A stretch of DNA of 64,000 nt from Nelumbo lutea (lineage: Eukaryota; Streptophyta; Magnoliopsida; Proteales; Nelumbonaceae), in the NCBI GenBank assembly GCA_022828595.1, contig JAKGHH010000004.1:57590664-57654663 (forward strand), given 5' to 3'. Below, in pieces: positions 11,961 through 21,110 of this stretch (positions within the stretch are counted from its first letter, which is position 1; each line of letters starts with the position of its first letter). The position numbers were made by a program, and so were the translations under genes. A model generated the notes under the pieces. That model saw nothing but the letters and a program-made list of their open reading frames with translations, did not search any database and was not told the DNA's origin.

Positions 11961-11965
11961 TATAA

Positions 11966-12861
11966 CTTTACTTGTTGCAAAAGGGTACACTCAGAAAGAG
12001 GGAGTCGATTATGAGGAAACCATTTTGCTAGTGGCCATGGTTAAATACATAACGGATCCTACTAGTTGTAGCAGTACACTATGGTTATGAGATTTGGCAT
12101 ATGGATGTCAAAACCACGTTCCTGAAAGGAGATCTTACTGAAGATATCTATATGTAGCAGTCGCAAGGTTTCATTGCTGCTGGTCAGGAACACATGTGTG
12201 TAAACTTCACCATTCTATTTATGGACTTAGGCAAGCCTTAAGAAGTTGGAACATTCAGTTTGATTCTACCATCAAATAGTTTGACTTTGAGCAGAATCTG
12301 GATGAGCCCTATGTTTATAGAAAATTAGTGGGAGATAAGATTACATTCCTTATTCTATATATAGACGACATTCTACTCATTGGGAATGATGTAGGAATGT
12401 TGACTACGGTGAAGGTATGGCTTTTGCAACAATTCTCCATGGAAGATCTTGGAGAAGTCTCCTACATCTTGGGACTTCAACTCTAGAGAGATAGATCAAA
12501 GAGGATAATAAGATTATCCCAAGGTATGTCTCTTTCAGGCACGGAGTCATTCTCTCCAAAGGTATGTCTCCCAAGACTCCTAAAGAAATTGAGGGCATGA
12601 GAAGGGTTCCCTATGCCCAGGTCATAGGGAGCATCATATATGCCATGTTGTGCACTTGGCCAGACATTGCTTAGGCTCTGAGTGTAGTAAGTAAATACTA
12701 GTTAAACCCAGGATAGGAGTGTTGGAGTGCTGTAAAGAACAAACTCAAATACCTTCAAAGGACAAAAAAGTTTTGTTTTGTATTTGATAGTACTTCACGA
12801 TAGATCGTCAGGTATACTGATGCCGACTTCCAGTTAGACCTAGATGATAGAAAGTCTACGT
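11966..12861 (+). pseudogene. C2 RT remainder and RNase H start
   Basis: RT palm resumes with KGYTQKEGVDYEET-like text. Further on are the FLKGDLTEDIYM-like segment (about 12118-12155) and the active site as Tyr-Ile-Asp-Asp near 12357-12368, followed by ILLIGND. Only short pieces are open, and stops interrupt almost every 100 bp. RNase H begins with the GRYTDADF-like text near 12810-12830 and ends abruptly at 12861 (GATAGAAAGTCTAC), where an unrelated repeat starts. About 60 bp between the RT motifs near 12525 are missing relative to C1 (the SQSAYNDKIVK region). Confidence 0.82.
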
Positions 12862-14031
12862 TGGTGTTTTCAGAAGTATGTCGTTAACCATTTTGAAACA
12901 CCAGTTTAAAGATTTATAAATTTTTCCAATCCTCATGTAACCTTAAATAACATAGTACATGGTGAGGAAGGGGTCAAACCCATAGGGAAGCAATGGAAAA
13001 ATTATTATTTCTCTTTGTTTTGGACAAAAAAAAAAGATAATGGAACTGGAGATTGCAGAAAATAAGAAAATAAAATTTATTAATGCTGAAATTAAAGATT
13101 CGGAATTAAACAAGACAGTAATCAAAATTCTGAAATAAAAGAACACTGAAATCAACAAAAGAAATAAATAAAAGTGATTCAATATTCGGATTCAGTGGCG
13201 GTAGCTGTAGATTGTCTGGACGGCTTGTAGGAACCTGGTGTGTCCGGAAGAGCGTCGTTAAACACTCCAAAACACCAGTTTAAACATTTATAGAATTTTA
13301 CCAATTCTCAAACACCTACTAATGTAGAAAATGGGTGATAACATGTCATCTCCATAGGGAAGCGTGGGAAAAATTAATATTTTCTTAGATCCGGACAAGA
13401 TAACACAAAGGGGAGTTGCGGAAATAAAAAAATTAATTAATTAAAAAAATGGAATTCATTAAAACGAAATTCGAATAGTACTGAGAATAATAAGTGCATA
13501 AAAATAAATAAATAACATAAACAACTAAATAAAAGAAACAAAATAAAAATGTCTAAGAATCCGACTAGAGGTAGTAGTTTTTGAATCTCTCCTTCCACCC
13601 TCGAACTTCTCAAGCTATGCCTTTCGTCCTACCTTGCCGAATTTCAGATCAACAGAAAAGAAATAAAACACAAATTAAATCTAATAAAAATAAATTTGCT
13701 AAATGGAAAAATTAAACTGGAAATTAAAGAATAGAAAGTAATTGTAAAACTGAAGAAAATATGGTTGGGCATCAAATCCAGAGGTGGTAGTAGTGGTGTT
13801 GGCGAACTGCAAGTAGGAACCCATCCTCTTGCTTGTGCGTCCTCCTCTTCCTCTACCCTTGAACTTCTCAAGATCAGCCTTCCTTCTTACTTGGGTGAAT
13901 TGACCAACCCCTTCTCCAAGGCCCCTAGGGTCCTTCTTATAGAGAAAGGTGGATATAACTGGAATTATTGAGAAAGAGGGGGGAGCAGCAACTGGGTTTT
14001 AGCAAAAATATGGGTGCCCTAGGTTTAGAAT
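12862..14031 (-). repeat. Unassigned AT-rich LTR-like repeat, two to three diverged units
   Basis: No coding sequence is seen. Two units begin alike: GTCGTTAACCATTTTGAAAC at about 12882 and GTCGTTAAACACTCCAAAAC at about 13252. Each continues with AACACCAGTTTAAA, then CATAGGGAAGC (12981 and 13352), then a poly-A-rich stretch. The phrase GAACTTCTCAAG recurs at 13604 and 13861. Read on the minus strand, the GCTTCCCTATGG phrase resembles the conserved phrase about 80 bp from the 3' end of the gypsy LTRs in this window (for example CTCCCTGTGGGATTCGACC in G3). These are therefore probably decayed minus-strand gypsy LTR ends. The orientation and class are inferences. Confidence 0.5.
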
Positions 14032-14239
14032 TGAAGGGATAGGAAATCCGTCACATGAATGCCCAAGATTGCGGAATAAAGAGGGCGAATTTCAAAAATT
14101 TTTCACTACCTTCAACTGGGAATCGAATTCCCTATTTAGAAAATTATATTTTCAAAGATCATTCTTGAACCAACCCCCTGAAACCCATCAGATGGACTCT
14201 ATGGGCCCAACACTTACCCTAAGTGGTCCCTGGGCCAAG
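14032..14239 (-). repeat. Copia LTR, left piece of C3 LTR split by G1
   Basis: Minus-strand Copia LTR 3' end, starting TGAAGGGATAGG. After about 14172 it jumps to the segment CCCCCTGAAACCCATCAG, so about 0.8 kb of LTR is deleted internally. It then runs to GGGCCAAG at 14239, where the gypsy element G1 begins. The LTR continues at 22720 with CCACCTTG. Uninterrupted copies read GGGCCAAGCCACCTTG, so both pieces belong to one LTR. Confidence 0.88.
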
Positions 14240-15850
14240 TGATGAACCTACAATTTATCTATATTTTATGAGGACTTTAGCATGGATTTTTATGCCGGTT
14301 TTATTAATTTTTGCCTTAATTTAGCTTAATGCTAAGAATAGGTTCAGGGATAATAAATCCAAGAGAAGGAAGGAAAAAGGCAAGAAAAGAAGGTTCAAAA
14401 AGACCAATTTCAGTCCAGCCCGGTCGTGGAAGCAAGAGAGAGCACTTCGGCCCAAAAAGAGCAAGTGAATTCCTTGAGAAAACCCCAGAAAATAAAGCCT
14501 AGCTATGAGGAGAATTCGGCCCAGCAAGGAAGGCCCATTTTTAGCCCAAATAACAGCCTAGAGTGTAGCCCACATGAGCTCAAAAGCAAGCTAAGTTGTA
14601 GCCCAAATAGCAGCCCAAAGGGAGCTAGGGGCGGCAACTTCTAGGAGTTTCTTGAAGAGAAGGAGGGAGCACTCTAGAAGGTTCATGAGGGGTGTAATAC
14701 ACCCCATTCTAGAGGCTTCAAGAAGGGGCAAGAGCCCCCTTGAAAAACTATATAAGGAGGCCTCTAGGAGGGGAGAAAGTTGTTCAATTGCTTGAGAGAA
14801 AGGCTCTCCCACTCTTAGAGGTTCAGCCACCTTGAGAGAAGAGAAGAGAAGAAGGCTAGGCGCAAGGAAGAAGAAGAAGAAGGGCTGAAGGAAGTTCAAG
14901 ACAAGCAAGCTAGAAGAAGAAGGTGAGTTCGAATTGAGGGATTGTGATTCAAAGATTTTTTGTAATAAATCATTTGTAGTTTCATTCTCTTTTGATTTGA
15001 ATTCAGTTTCTTAGTTATATGTTCTTTCTTCTTTCTCCTTGTTTCCATTCTTCCTTGATGTATTTCAGCTTGTAAAATTTCAGTTCAGCAATCTAATTCT
15101 TTTTGATTCATTCAAATGATCATGCATTGTACTTGAAGTTTCTTGAATAAGGGTGTGATTGCAGATCAATTCGGCCAACTAACCTTCAAAACTCAGATCT
15201 GAATTCTCAGATCTGAGATTGCAAGATCTGAATTGCTTGAAAGAGAATTCAGATCTGCAAATTTCAGATTGGGCGAATTAATCTACAGCTTGGAATTCCT
15301 AGAGTGCTTGAGAGAGACTCTAGGAATTCAGATCTACTATTCAAGAACTGAATTGAGTGCAAGGTTAGAGATAAGTTGCACAATTCAGTTGGTGATCAAT
15401 TCAGATTTGAATTGATGCCTTAGAAGTGTTTGAAGAAATGCATGCATGGGGATTAGATTCTTGCTAGAGATAGAAGAACCGTCACTCATGCATAGGATGA
15501 ACATGCGCTTGAGAGAGGGTGTTCATGACCTTGGGGTTTCACCAAACCAAGGCTCAATCATGATTCATTCGAATGATCCAAATTGATAGATTGCTGAATT
15601 CTGAGATTGACATTTACTGCTTACTCTTCTAACCTGAATTGAAGGCAATTGGACCAATGATTTAGATAGATTTTAATTTAGGATTTCTTAGCTTTCATTA
15701 GAGTTTTGATTTATTTGTTGATCAGATAAGAAATGTTCAATTTAGTATTGGTAATTGTTTCCTAAATCCTCGTGGGAACGATACTTCACTCACTACTTTA
15801 TTACTTGAACGGCTAGTGCACTTGCTAGTGTCACAATGAGCCACACATCA
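14240..15850 (+). repeat. G1 5' LTR
   Basis: 1611 bp, from TGATGAACC to CACACATCA. The U3 carries nested dyads and a TATA box (see 14672-14760). The U5 end carries CCTCGTGGGAACGATAC at about 15768-15784, a phrase shared in variant form with the G3 and G4 LTRs. The middle has several CAGATCTGA palindromes (about 15195-15250). Open frames on either strand (14426-14644, 14591-14908, 15233-15415) recur identically in the 3' LTR and are not supported as genes. Confidence 0.93.
14672..14760 (+). promoter_or_regulatory. G1 LTR promoter: two dyads followed by TATA box
   Basis: The first dyad is GGGGTGTAATACACCCC (14689-14705), a 7-bp stem with loop AAT, flanked by an outer inverted repeat CTCTAGAA / TTCTAGAG. 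Next is TTCAAG-AA-GGGGC paired with GCCCC-CTTGAA (14717-14744, loop AAGA). A TATA box CTATATAAGG follows at 14748-14757. The same arrangement, with the core dyads unchanged, occurs in the G1 3' LTR and both G2 LTRs. Position and order suggest a U3 core promoter with upstream dyad elements. Transcription itself is inferred. Confidence 0.6.
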
Positions 15851-15856
15851 AGTTTT

Positions 15857-15874
15857 TGGCGCCGTTGCCGGGGA
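15857..15874 (+). other. G1 primer binding site
   Basis: TGGCGCCGTTGCCGGGGA begins six bases after the LTR end. It has the TGG start expected from pairing with the CCA tail of a tRNA and is the sequence typical of Athila-type gypsy elements, for which a tRNA-Asp primer has been proposed. G2 (50725-50742) is identical, G3 has one difference, and G4 has changes that look like C-to-T decay. Confidence 0.85.
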
Positions 15875-18522
15875 TTTAGAGAAGCAATATTAGGAAACAT
15901 TGAGCATTCTTAATCTGATCTCATTCAGCATTGCATTCATAGTTGGGTTAATTTGCTAACTTTTTCATTTCAGCTTGGACTGCAACTGCTGTACTCATGT
16001 AGTTATGTTTCTTCTTTCTTAAGTAGATTACTCTCTTTTTCTGGTTTCAGTTTCATTTTAATAAAGGCATATTTGATTTCTATTCAATCTTGATGTTGTT
16101 CCCTTCAAAAAGAAAAAAAAAAAGAAAAAAAATTTCACAAAAAACATGAGTGTTGCAGATCTGAGTTGCATTCGGCACTCAGATCAGCAGATTTCAGATC
16201 TGCAGCCCTCAACCGAAAAGATTTGCTTGTGTTTCAGATTTTATTATTCTTTTCTTTCATTACAAAAAGAAAAAAAAACAAATGAAAAAAAAGGGGGAGA
16301 TCTTTTGAACAACCAGAGGAGCAATTGAGAATTCGGATCAGAACTCAGATCTGAGTTCAGATCTGAATTCTGCTATTGCAGATTTGCAACAGTTCAGATC
16401 TGAGTTCCTCTGAACTCAGACCTGAACTGATGAAATTTTGAGGGGAATTAGGTGTCATCACCACCCCAATTCACCCTAGGGCACTTCTGCTATTCCCCAA
16501 AAACAATTTGGTAGCAATAACTGAAGGTAAGGCAATTGAGATTTCAGATCCGAACTCAGACTTGAGTTCAGACCTGAACTCTGCTATAGCAGAACTGCAA
16601 TACTCAGAAAAAAAAAATCTGTTCTCAGCCCTTTATTATTCTTTTCTTTCGTTGCAAAAAGAAAAAAAATATATATTTAGATAGTGAAAAAAAAAAAGAG
16701 AGAGAGAAAGAACCATGGAAACCAAGGATTCGGATCAGAACTCAGATCTGAGTTCAGATCTGAGTTCTGCTGTAGCAGATCTGCAACAGTTCAGATCTGA
16801 GTTCTCTTGAACTCAGACCTGAACTGATGTAAATTTAAAGGATAATTGGGGGTTATCGTCACCCCAATACACCCTACAAAAAATCTGCTATCTCCCAAAA
16901 ACAATTGGATAGTCATGGTTGAAGAAATTCGGATCTGCAACCACCTAGATCTGAACTGGGGTTGTGAACAGAGCAGGATACAGGGCATACTTTTCTGTAT
17001 TAAATAACTTGTACTCCGATCTATCTAAGCTGATTTGGTTGAAGAAAAGTATATTTAATCTGAGAATTTTTTATGCCTCAAGAGATTTCATGAAAAGTGG
17101 CACTTCCACACCATTTTTCTATTAGAGTTCAGACCTATAGCAGGGCTACTATAGCAGACCTGCTACAGCAAGACTGAACCAGGGCAGGTTTTGAACAGGT
17201 TTGTATTACAATTAACATTACTAAATTGGCATTGTGAATTGTCCTAGGCAGATCTTTGAAATTTTTTTTCAAGATAGATAGCTCTGATTTCAGCTGTGCA
17301 TGAATAGAAAGTCTAACAGATCTGAATGGGTGTGTGCAGCCGTGTGTACTACATTCCAATAAGTGTATACTCCATCAAGGGCTACATTGATGGAGCCATG
17401 TTTCTTCTCTTGATACTTGATTGTTCCATCCTTAGTTTCAGTTTTAATGTAGCTTATGCAAATCAAATTTCTCTTCTTCTTTTGGTTCTAAAAAAAAATA
17501 CAAATAAATAAATAAATAAATCTCAAAATGAGTTCAGATCTGAATTGCATTCATCAATCAGACCTGCACTCATCCAAAAAGATTTTGGTTGCATTGCTGT
17601 ATTTTGTTTTAGTTTTCTTCCTTTAAAAAAAAAAAAAAAAGGAAAGAAAAGAAAAATAGAAAAAGAAAAGAAAAAGAAAATAAGATCCCAGCATCCACAC
17701 CATGGTGAATACAGGTCTGATTTCAGATTATTTTTTTCTACTGATTGATTTCGGTTTTGTGCAGATCTGTATACAGCATGTTTCATTGCTAATATCAGTA
17801 GGTTATCCTACTGAATTGCTCAGTTTTAGTATGGCTACTCCATCTGGTGTTTGGTGATGCATAGCTCATCAAAACAGTGGGCTCAGATCTAATATTTAGT
17901 AGCCTTCCAATATGGAAATCAGACCTGAGCACAACTGTACTGTTATCAGCAGCTGCTATTATATTTATTGTTGTTCTCAGTGGCTTCTGAGATTTCAGAG
18001 CTGATCTCAATTTTGTGTAGAACTGATGTCTGAATTGCTATCAATCCTTTGTACATTGACTTCAGTTTAGTGTATTGACCTTCAGTAGCACAGAAGAGCC
18101 TTTTAATATGAAACTCAGACCTGAACACAATCACTGCTGATCCGCACTTGGCTGTCCTCAGTAGCTGCTAAGATTTCATAACTGTATATTACTGTTCTCA
18201 GTAGCTACTGAGATTTCAGCTCTCAGCAGTTTAGATCTGTGTAATTAAATCCCGTCCCTGATTTCAGCAATATAAAGAAGAGGAATTTGTAAACTGTTGT
18301 TCTACTCAGAGATTACTGAATTCAGACCTGTTTGTAAATTGCTACTGAATTCTGTATATTGAATAAAATGTTGATATGCTTTTAGTTAGCTGCATTTATT
18401 TATTTTAGGATGTAGGTTTGTATATTCCAATACTTCACTTTACATTTTCAGTTGTAATAGGATTAGTTATTTATTTTCTTTTGTGAATATTGGCATTTTT
18501 ATTGCTTTGACTTTAACAGTTT
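15875..18522 (+). repeat. G1 leader, non-coding, with imperfect 0.4-kb repeats
   Basis: No supported coding sequence. The leader is built of imperfect units: GATTCGGATCAGAACTCAG recurs at about 16331 and 16729. It is followed each time by AGATCTGAGTTCAGATCTGA-like palindromes, AGCAGATCTGCAACAG-like text, a CATCACCACCCCAAT-like phrase (about 16455 and 16857) and the phrase AAAACAATTTGGTAG. A/T-rich tracts (about 16110-16140, 17625-17680) separate blocks. The CAGATCTGA palindrome appears more than a dozen times. G2 has a diverged version of the same leader. Confidence 0.75.
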
Positions 18523-19823
18523 ATGACAAGCAGACCTGAACTGGAAGAGATCCTTTACGACCCAGAGATTGAACGGACTCTCCGTGTCCGTTTGAGAGTT
18601 GCTAAGCAAGTCAGACAAGAAGCACAAGAAATGGCTGAACAAAGAACTATGATGGATTATGCCAAGCCTACCCTCACCGGGACTGTCTCCAGCATTATCA
18701 GGCCAACTATTGCTGCCAATAACTTCGAAATTAAACCGGCCATAATCCAAATGATACAAAATACGGTTCAGTTTTGTGGTATGGCCCATGAGGATCCGAA
18801 TGCCCATATTGCTAACTTCTTGGAAATCTGTGACACCTTCAAACACAATGGGGTAAGTGATGATGCCATCCGGCTGAGGTTATTCCCATTTTCTTTGAAG
18901 GATAAAGCCAAAGCTTGGTTGAACTCATTACCAGCAGGATCTATAGCCACATGGGACGAAATGGCCAGCCGTTTTCTCTCTAAATATTTTCCCCCTTCTA
19001 AAACTGCTAAAATGAGGAATGACATCACTACTTTTTTCCAGCAAGAGGGGGAATCTCTCTATGAGTCCTGGGAACGTTACAAGGAGCTACTAAGGAGGGT
19101 TCCTCACCATGGCCTTCCGATTTGGCTGCAGGTGCAAACATTTTATAATGGTCTGACCGATTCAAACAAGACCATCTTAGATGCAGCAGCTGGGGGCTCC
19201 ATAAACAATAAGACTCCCGAGGTTGCCCATGCACTCATCGAGGAGATGGCAGCCAATAACTACCAATGGCATTCAGAAAGGACACCAGTTAGAAAGCAGC
19301 ATGGCCTTCATAATGTGGATACATACACAGCTCTCTCTGCACAAATAGGAGCACTTAGCAAAAAATTTGATGAGATGCAGATGGAAGCTATGCATATACA
19401 GTATGATAAGTGTGGGGGAGGCCATGATAGCACTGAATTCCAAGTTGGCAGTCAGACTTTTCAGTCCACAGAAACAAGTAGACTTTGTTGGCAACTTTAC
19501 AAGACAGCCAGGAAATCAGTACCATCATGCCCATAACCCCGGATGGAGAGGCCACCTGAATCAGCATGCACCTAAGCCTTTCCACCAAAACTTCTATCAG
19601 CCGGAACCAAAATCTAACTTGGAGGAGCTGATGACCAAGTTCATAGCTAGTGCGGAAAATAGATTTCAGAAAAACGAAACATCGATAAGGAACTTGGAAA
19701 CTCAGGTTTGGGCAGCTGGCACAGATGATTTCAGAAAGGGCTCCGGGTACCTTACCTAGTAACACCATGGTAAACCCAAGGGAACAAGAGGCTGTTGGGA
19801 GAATTCCCAATTCAGATACTTAG
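18523..19823 (+). pseudogene. gag: G1 gag, nearly intact, two 1-bp insertions
   Basis: Capsid/nucleocapsid precursor of an Athila-type gypsy element, starting at ATG 18523 (MTSRPELEEILYDPEIERTL). The retrotransposon Gag core follows (residues about 70-240): FLEICDTFKHNGVSDDAIRL, then KAKAWLNSLPAG, ESLYESWERYKELLRRVPHH and FYNGL, then AAAGGSINNKTPE. An extra base near 19471 shifts the frame (continued in the frame of 19367-19759). A second near 19708 shifts it again, and reading continues with QLAQMISERAPGTLPSN to TAG at 19821-19823. The knuckle C-x2-C-x3-H-x4-C reads Tyr-x2-Cys-x3-His-x4-Phe, so two Cys are lost. No nonsense codon interrupts the frames, unlike the older copies. No pol follows. 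Confidence 0.88.
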
Positions 19824-20565
19824 TCATAAACTGTCTTACTTGCTTTTTGTTTTTATTTTTCATAGCATTTAAGTTTAGTTAGTTTTTCTTAGAATTTAAT
19901 TGAATAAAGATACTGATCTCCTCTTCTAGTTTGCAAGTGATTTCTAGCAGAAGAAGTTTTCCACCGACAACATATTGCAGAATTTAAGAATGATCTTCAG
20001 GGAAGTCCTCTAAATACTTCCTATTACTTGATGATGCTCTTGCTAGTTTTATTGTTACTGCCTAACACTACGAACATTGAGGACAATGTTCATCTTAAGT
20101 GTGGGGGAGTGAGCCTGAGACTAGGGTATGGGGGCTGAAACCATGCACCTCATTCACCCCAACACACATATGCAGGCAATGACATCACCAAAAAAAAAAA
20201 AAGACTGGAACCCCTCAAGTTCATTACTATTTATTTGAAGATTTTTAAGAAGGAATTCAATGAGTTGAGGGAGACTGATGTACTTGTTAAGTTTTTATTC
20301 TTGTGAATGACCCAATTTGATATATGCATGAGAAAAGGGGAGCTGAATATGCTTTTTAGCATGACTAGCCCTAACTATCTTCATGTGTATGGAAGCCCTT
20401 GATTTTATGGTTAATGGTCAAGAGAGCTAGTGCACATCTGAAGTGCTAATTCTTGAGGTTCAATAATTGCAAAGAAGGACAAAAGCCCAAATTGACTCCG
20501 CTATTTTGAGTTGAATAGTAAAACTAGCAGCTCAGAACATGAGTCCTACCTCAAGTAAGTTACCA
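19824..20565 (+). other. G1 3' non-coding region with internal hairpin and PPT-like tract
   Basis: No gene is seen. At 20072-20091 there is a perfect 8-bp hairpin (arms GAACATTG and CAATGTTC, loop AGGA), followed four bases later by CTTAAGTGTGGGGGAG (20094-20109), a copy of the terminal polypurine tract. This module is repeated at 21071-21110 just before the 3' LTR and is also found twice each in G2 and G3. It could be a second plus-strand priming site or an RNA signal, which is an inference. Confidence 0.7.
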
Positions 20566-20727
20566 GTGTGAGATGGAGCATAAGATGCACTCACACCATA
20601 AAAAAAAAAAAAAAAAAAAAAAGAGAGAGACAAGTGTGTGAGATGGAGCATAAAATGCACTCACACCGAAAAAAAAAAAAAAAAAAAAAAGAAAAGGGTG
20701 AGATGGAGCATAAGATGCACTCACCCT
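20566..20727 (+). repeat. G1 triple stem-loop array with poly-A spacers
   Basis: Three copies of a 27-28-bp unit that starts GTGAGATGGAGCAT and ends ATGCACTCAC (about 20568-20594, 20638-20664, 20699-20725). Within a unit GTGAG pairs with CTCAC and GCAT with ATGC around a 3-base loop. The spacers are mostly A-runs of about 20. The same triple array is in G2 (54281-54424) and G3 (63003-63125). Frames crossing it on both strands (20560-20763, 20568-20819) are low-complexity and rejected as genes. It is not a CRISPR array. Confidence 0.8.
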
Positions 20728-21070
20728 TAGAAATAAGTAATTGTGGTGACAACCGAGGTTCAAAGGGGCACTCTAAAGTTGAACTCTCATTGAGATTTAG
20801 TTACAGATGTGAAACTTAGTGAAATTTGATTATTAACCTTGATAATTAAGGAGCTGATTTATATATGAATTAGGAGTGAAGGCTAGACTATGATGAAATT
20901 CATATTCTCCTTTCCTCGGATCTGATACATATCTTAAATGGTAATTTACAAGAATAAGAGTTGAGCACTTACAAAAGTTCCCCGACTACTCAATGCATTT
21001 CTATCTTAAAAAGTTCACCAGGTAAATGGTGAGAACAGAAGGGGGGAATGTTAAGTTTATGGCTGATGTC

Positions 21071-21110
21071 TTTGCTTGAGGACAAGCAAAAGCTTAAGTG
21101 TGGGGGTATT
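21071..21110 (+). other. G1 terminal hairpin and polypurine tract
   Basis: Hairpin arms TTTGCTTG (21071-21078) and CAAGCAAA (21083-21090) around loop AGGA, then AGCTTAAGTGTGGGGGTATT directly abutting the 3' LTR at 21111. The GTGTGGGGG stretch is the expected primer for plus-strand DNA synthesis. The abutting position makes the tract call firm. A role for the hairpin is inferred from its duplication and conservation. Confidence 0.8.

Larger units (their letters stand above)
6569..12861 (+). mobile_element. Copia retrotransposon C2 internal region, two LTRs nested in it
   Basis: Second Copia copy, running from mid-protease (6569) to mid-RNase H (12861). It is interrupted by a plus-strand solo LTR (6988-8895) and a minus-strand solo LTR (10096-11960), each with a 5-bp duplication. 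Its own LTRs are not seen: the left side is cut by C1 and the right side stops at 12861 against unrelated LTR-like repeats. All domains carry stops. It has the same family organisation as C1, C4 and C5. Confidence 0.88.

Noticed and set aside
12943..13871. Minus-strand frames of 75-79 codons rich in Phe, Leu and Ile
   Set aside because: Translations of AT-rich repeat DNA with no start context or homologous motif.
14591..14908. 105-codon minus-strand frame in the G1 LTR, with relatives at 21554-21778 and 55219-55446
   Set aside because: It recurs in every LTR of the family with breaks and lies over the promoter and AAG-rich stretch. The Phe-run is a translation of low-complexity DNA.
20566..20727. 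Regularly spaced repeats resembling a CRISPR array
   Set aside because: There are only three units, the spacers are poly-A, the context is a plant retrotransposon, and the same units recur in two other elements.
20560..20819. Frames on both strands rich in Lys or Phe across 20560-20819, and similar at 54244-54463
   Set aside because: They are translations of the stem-loop units and A-runs. The frame changes with A-run length between G1 and G2.
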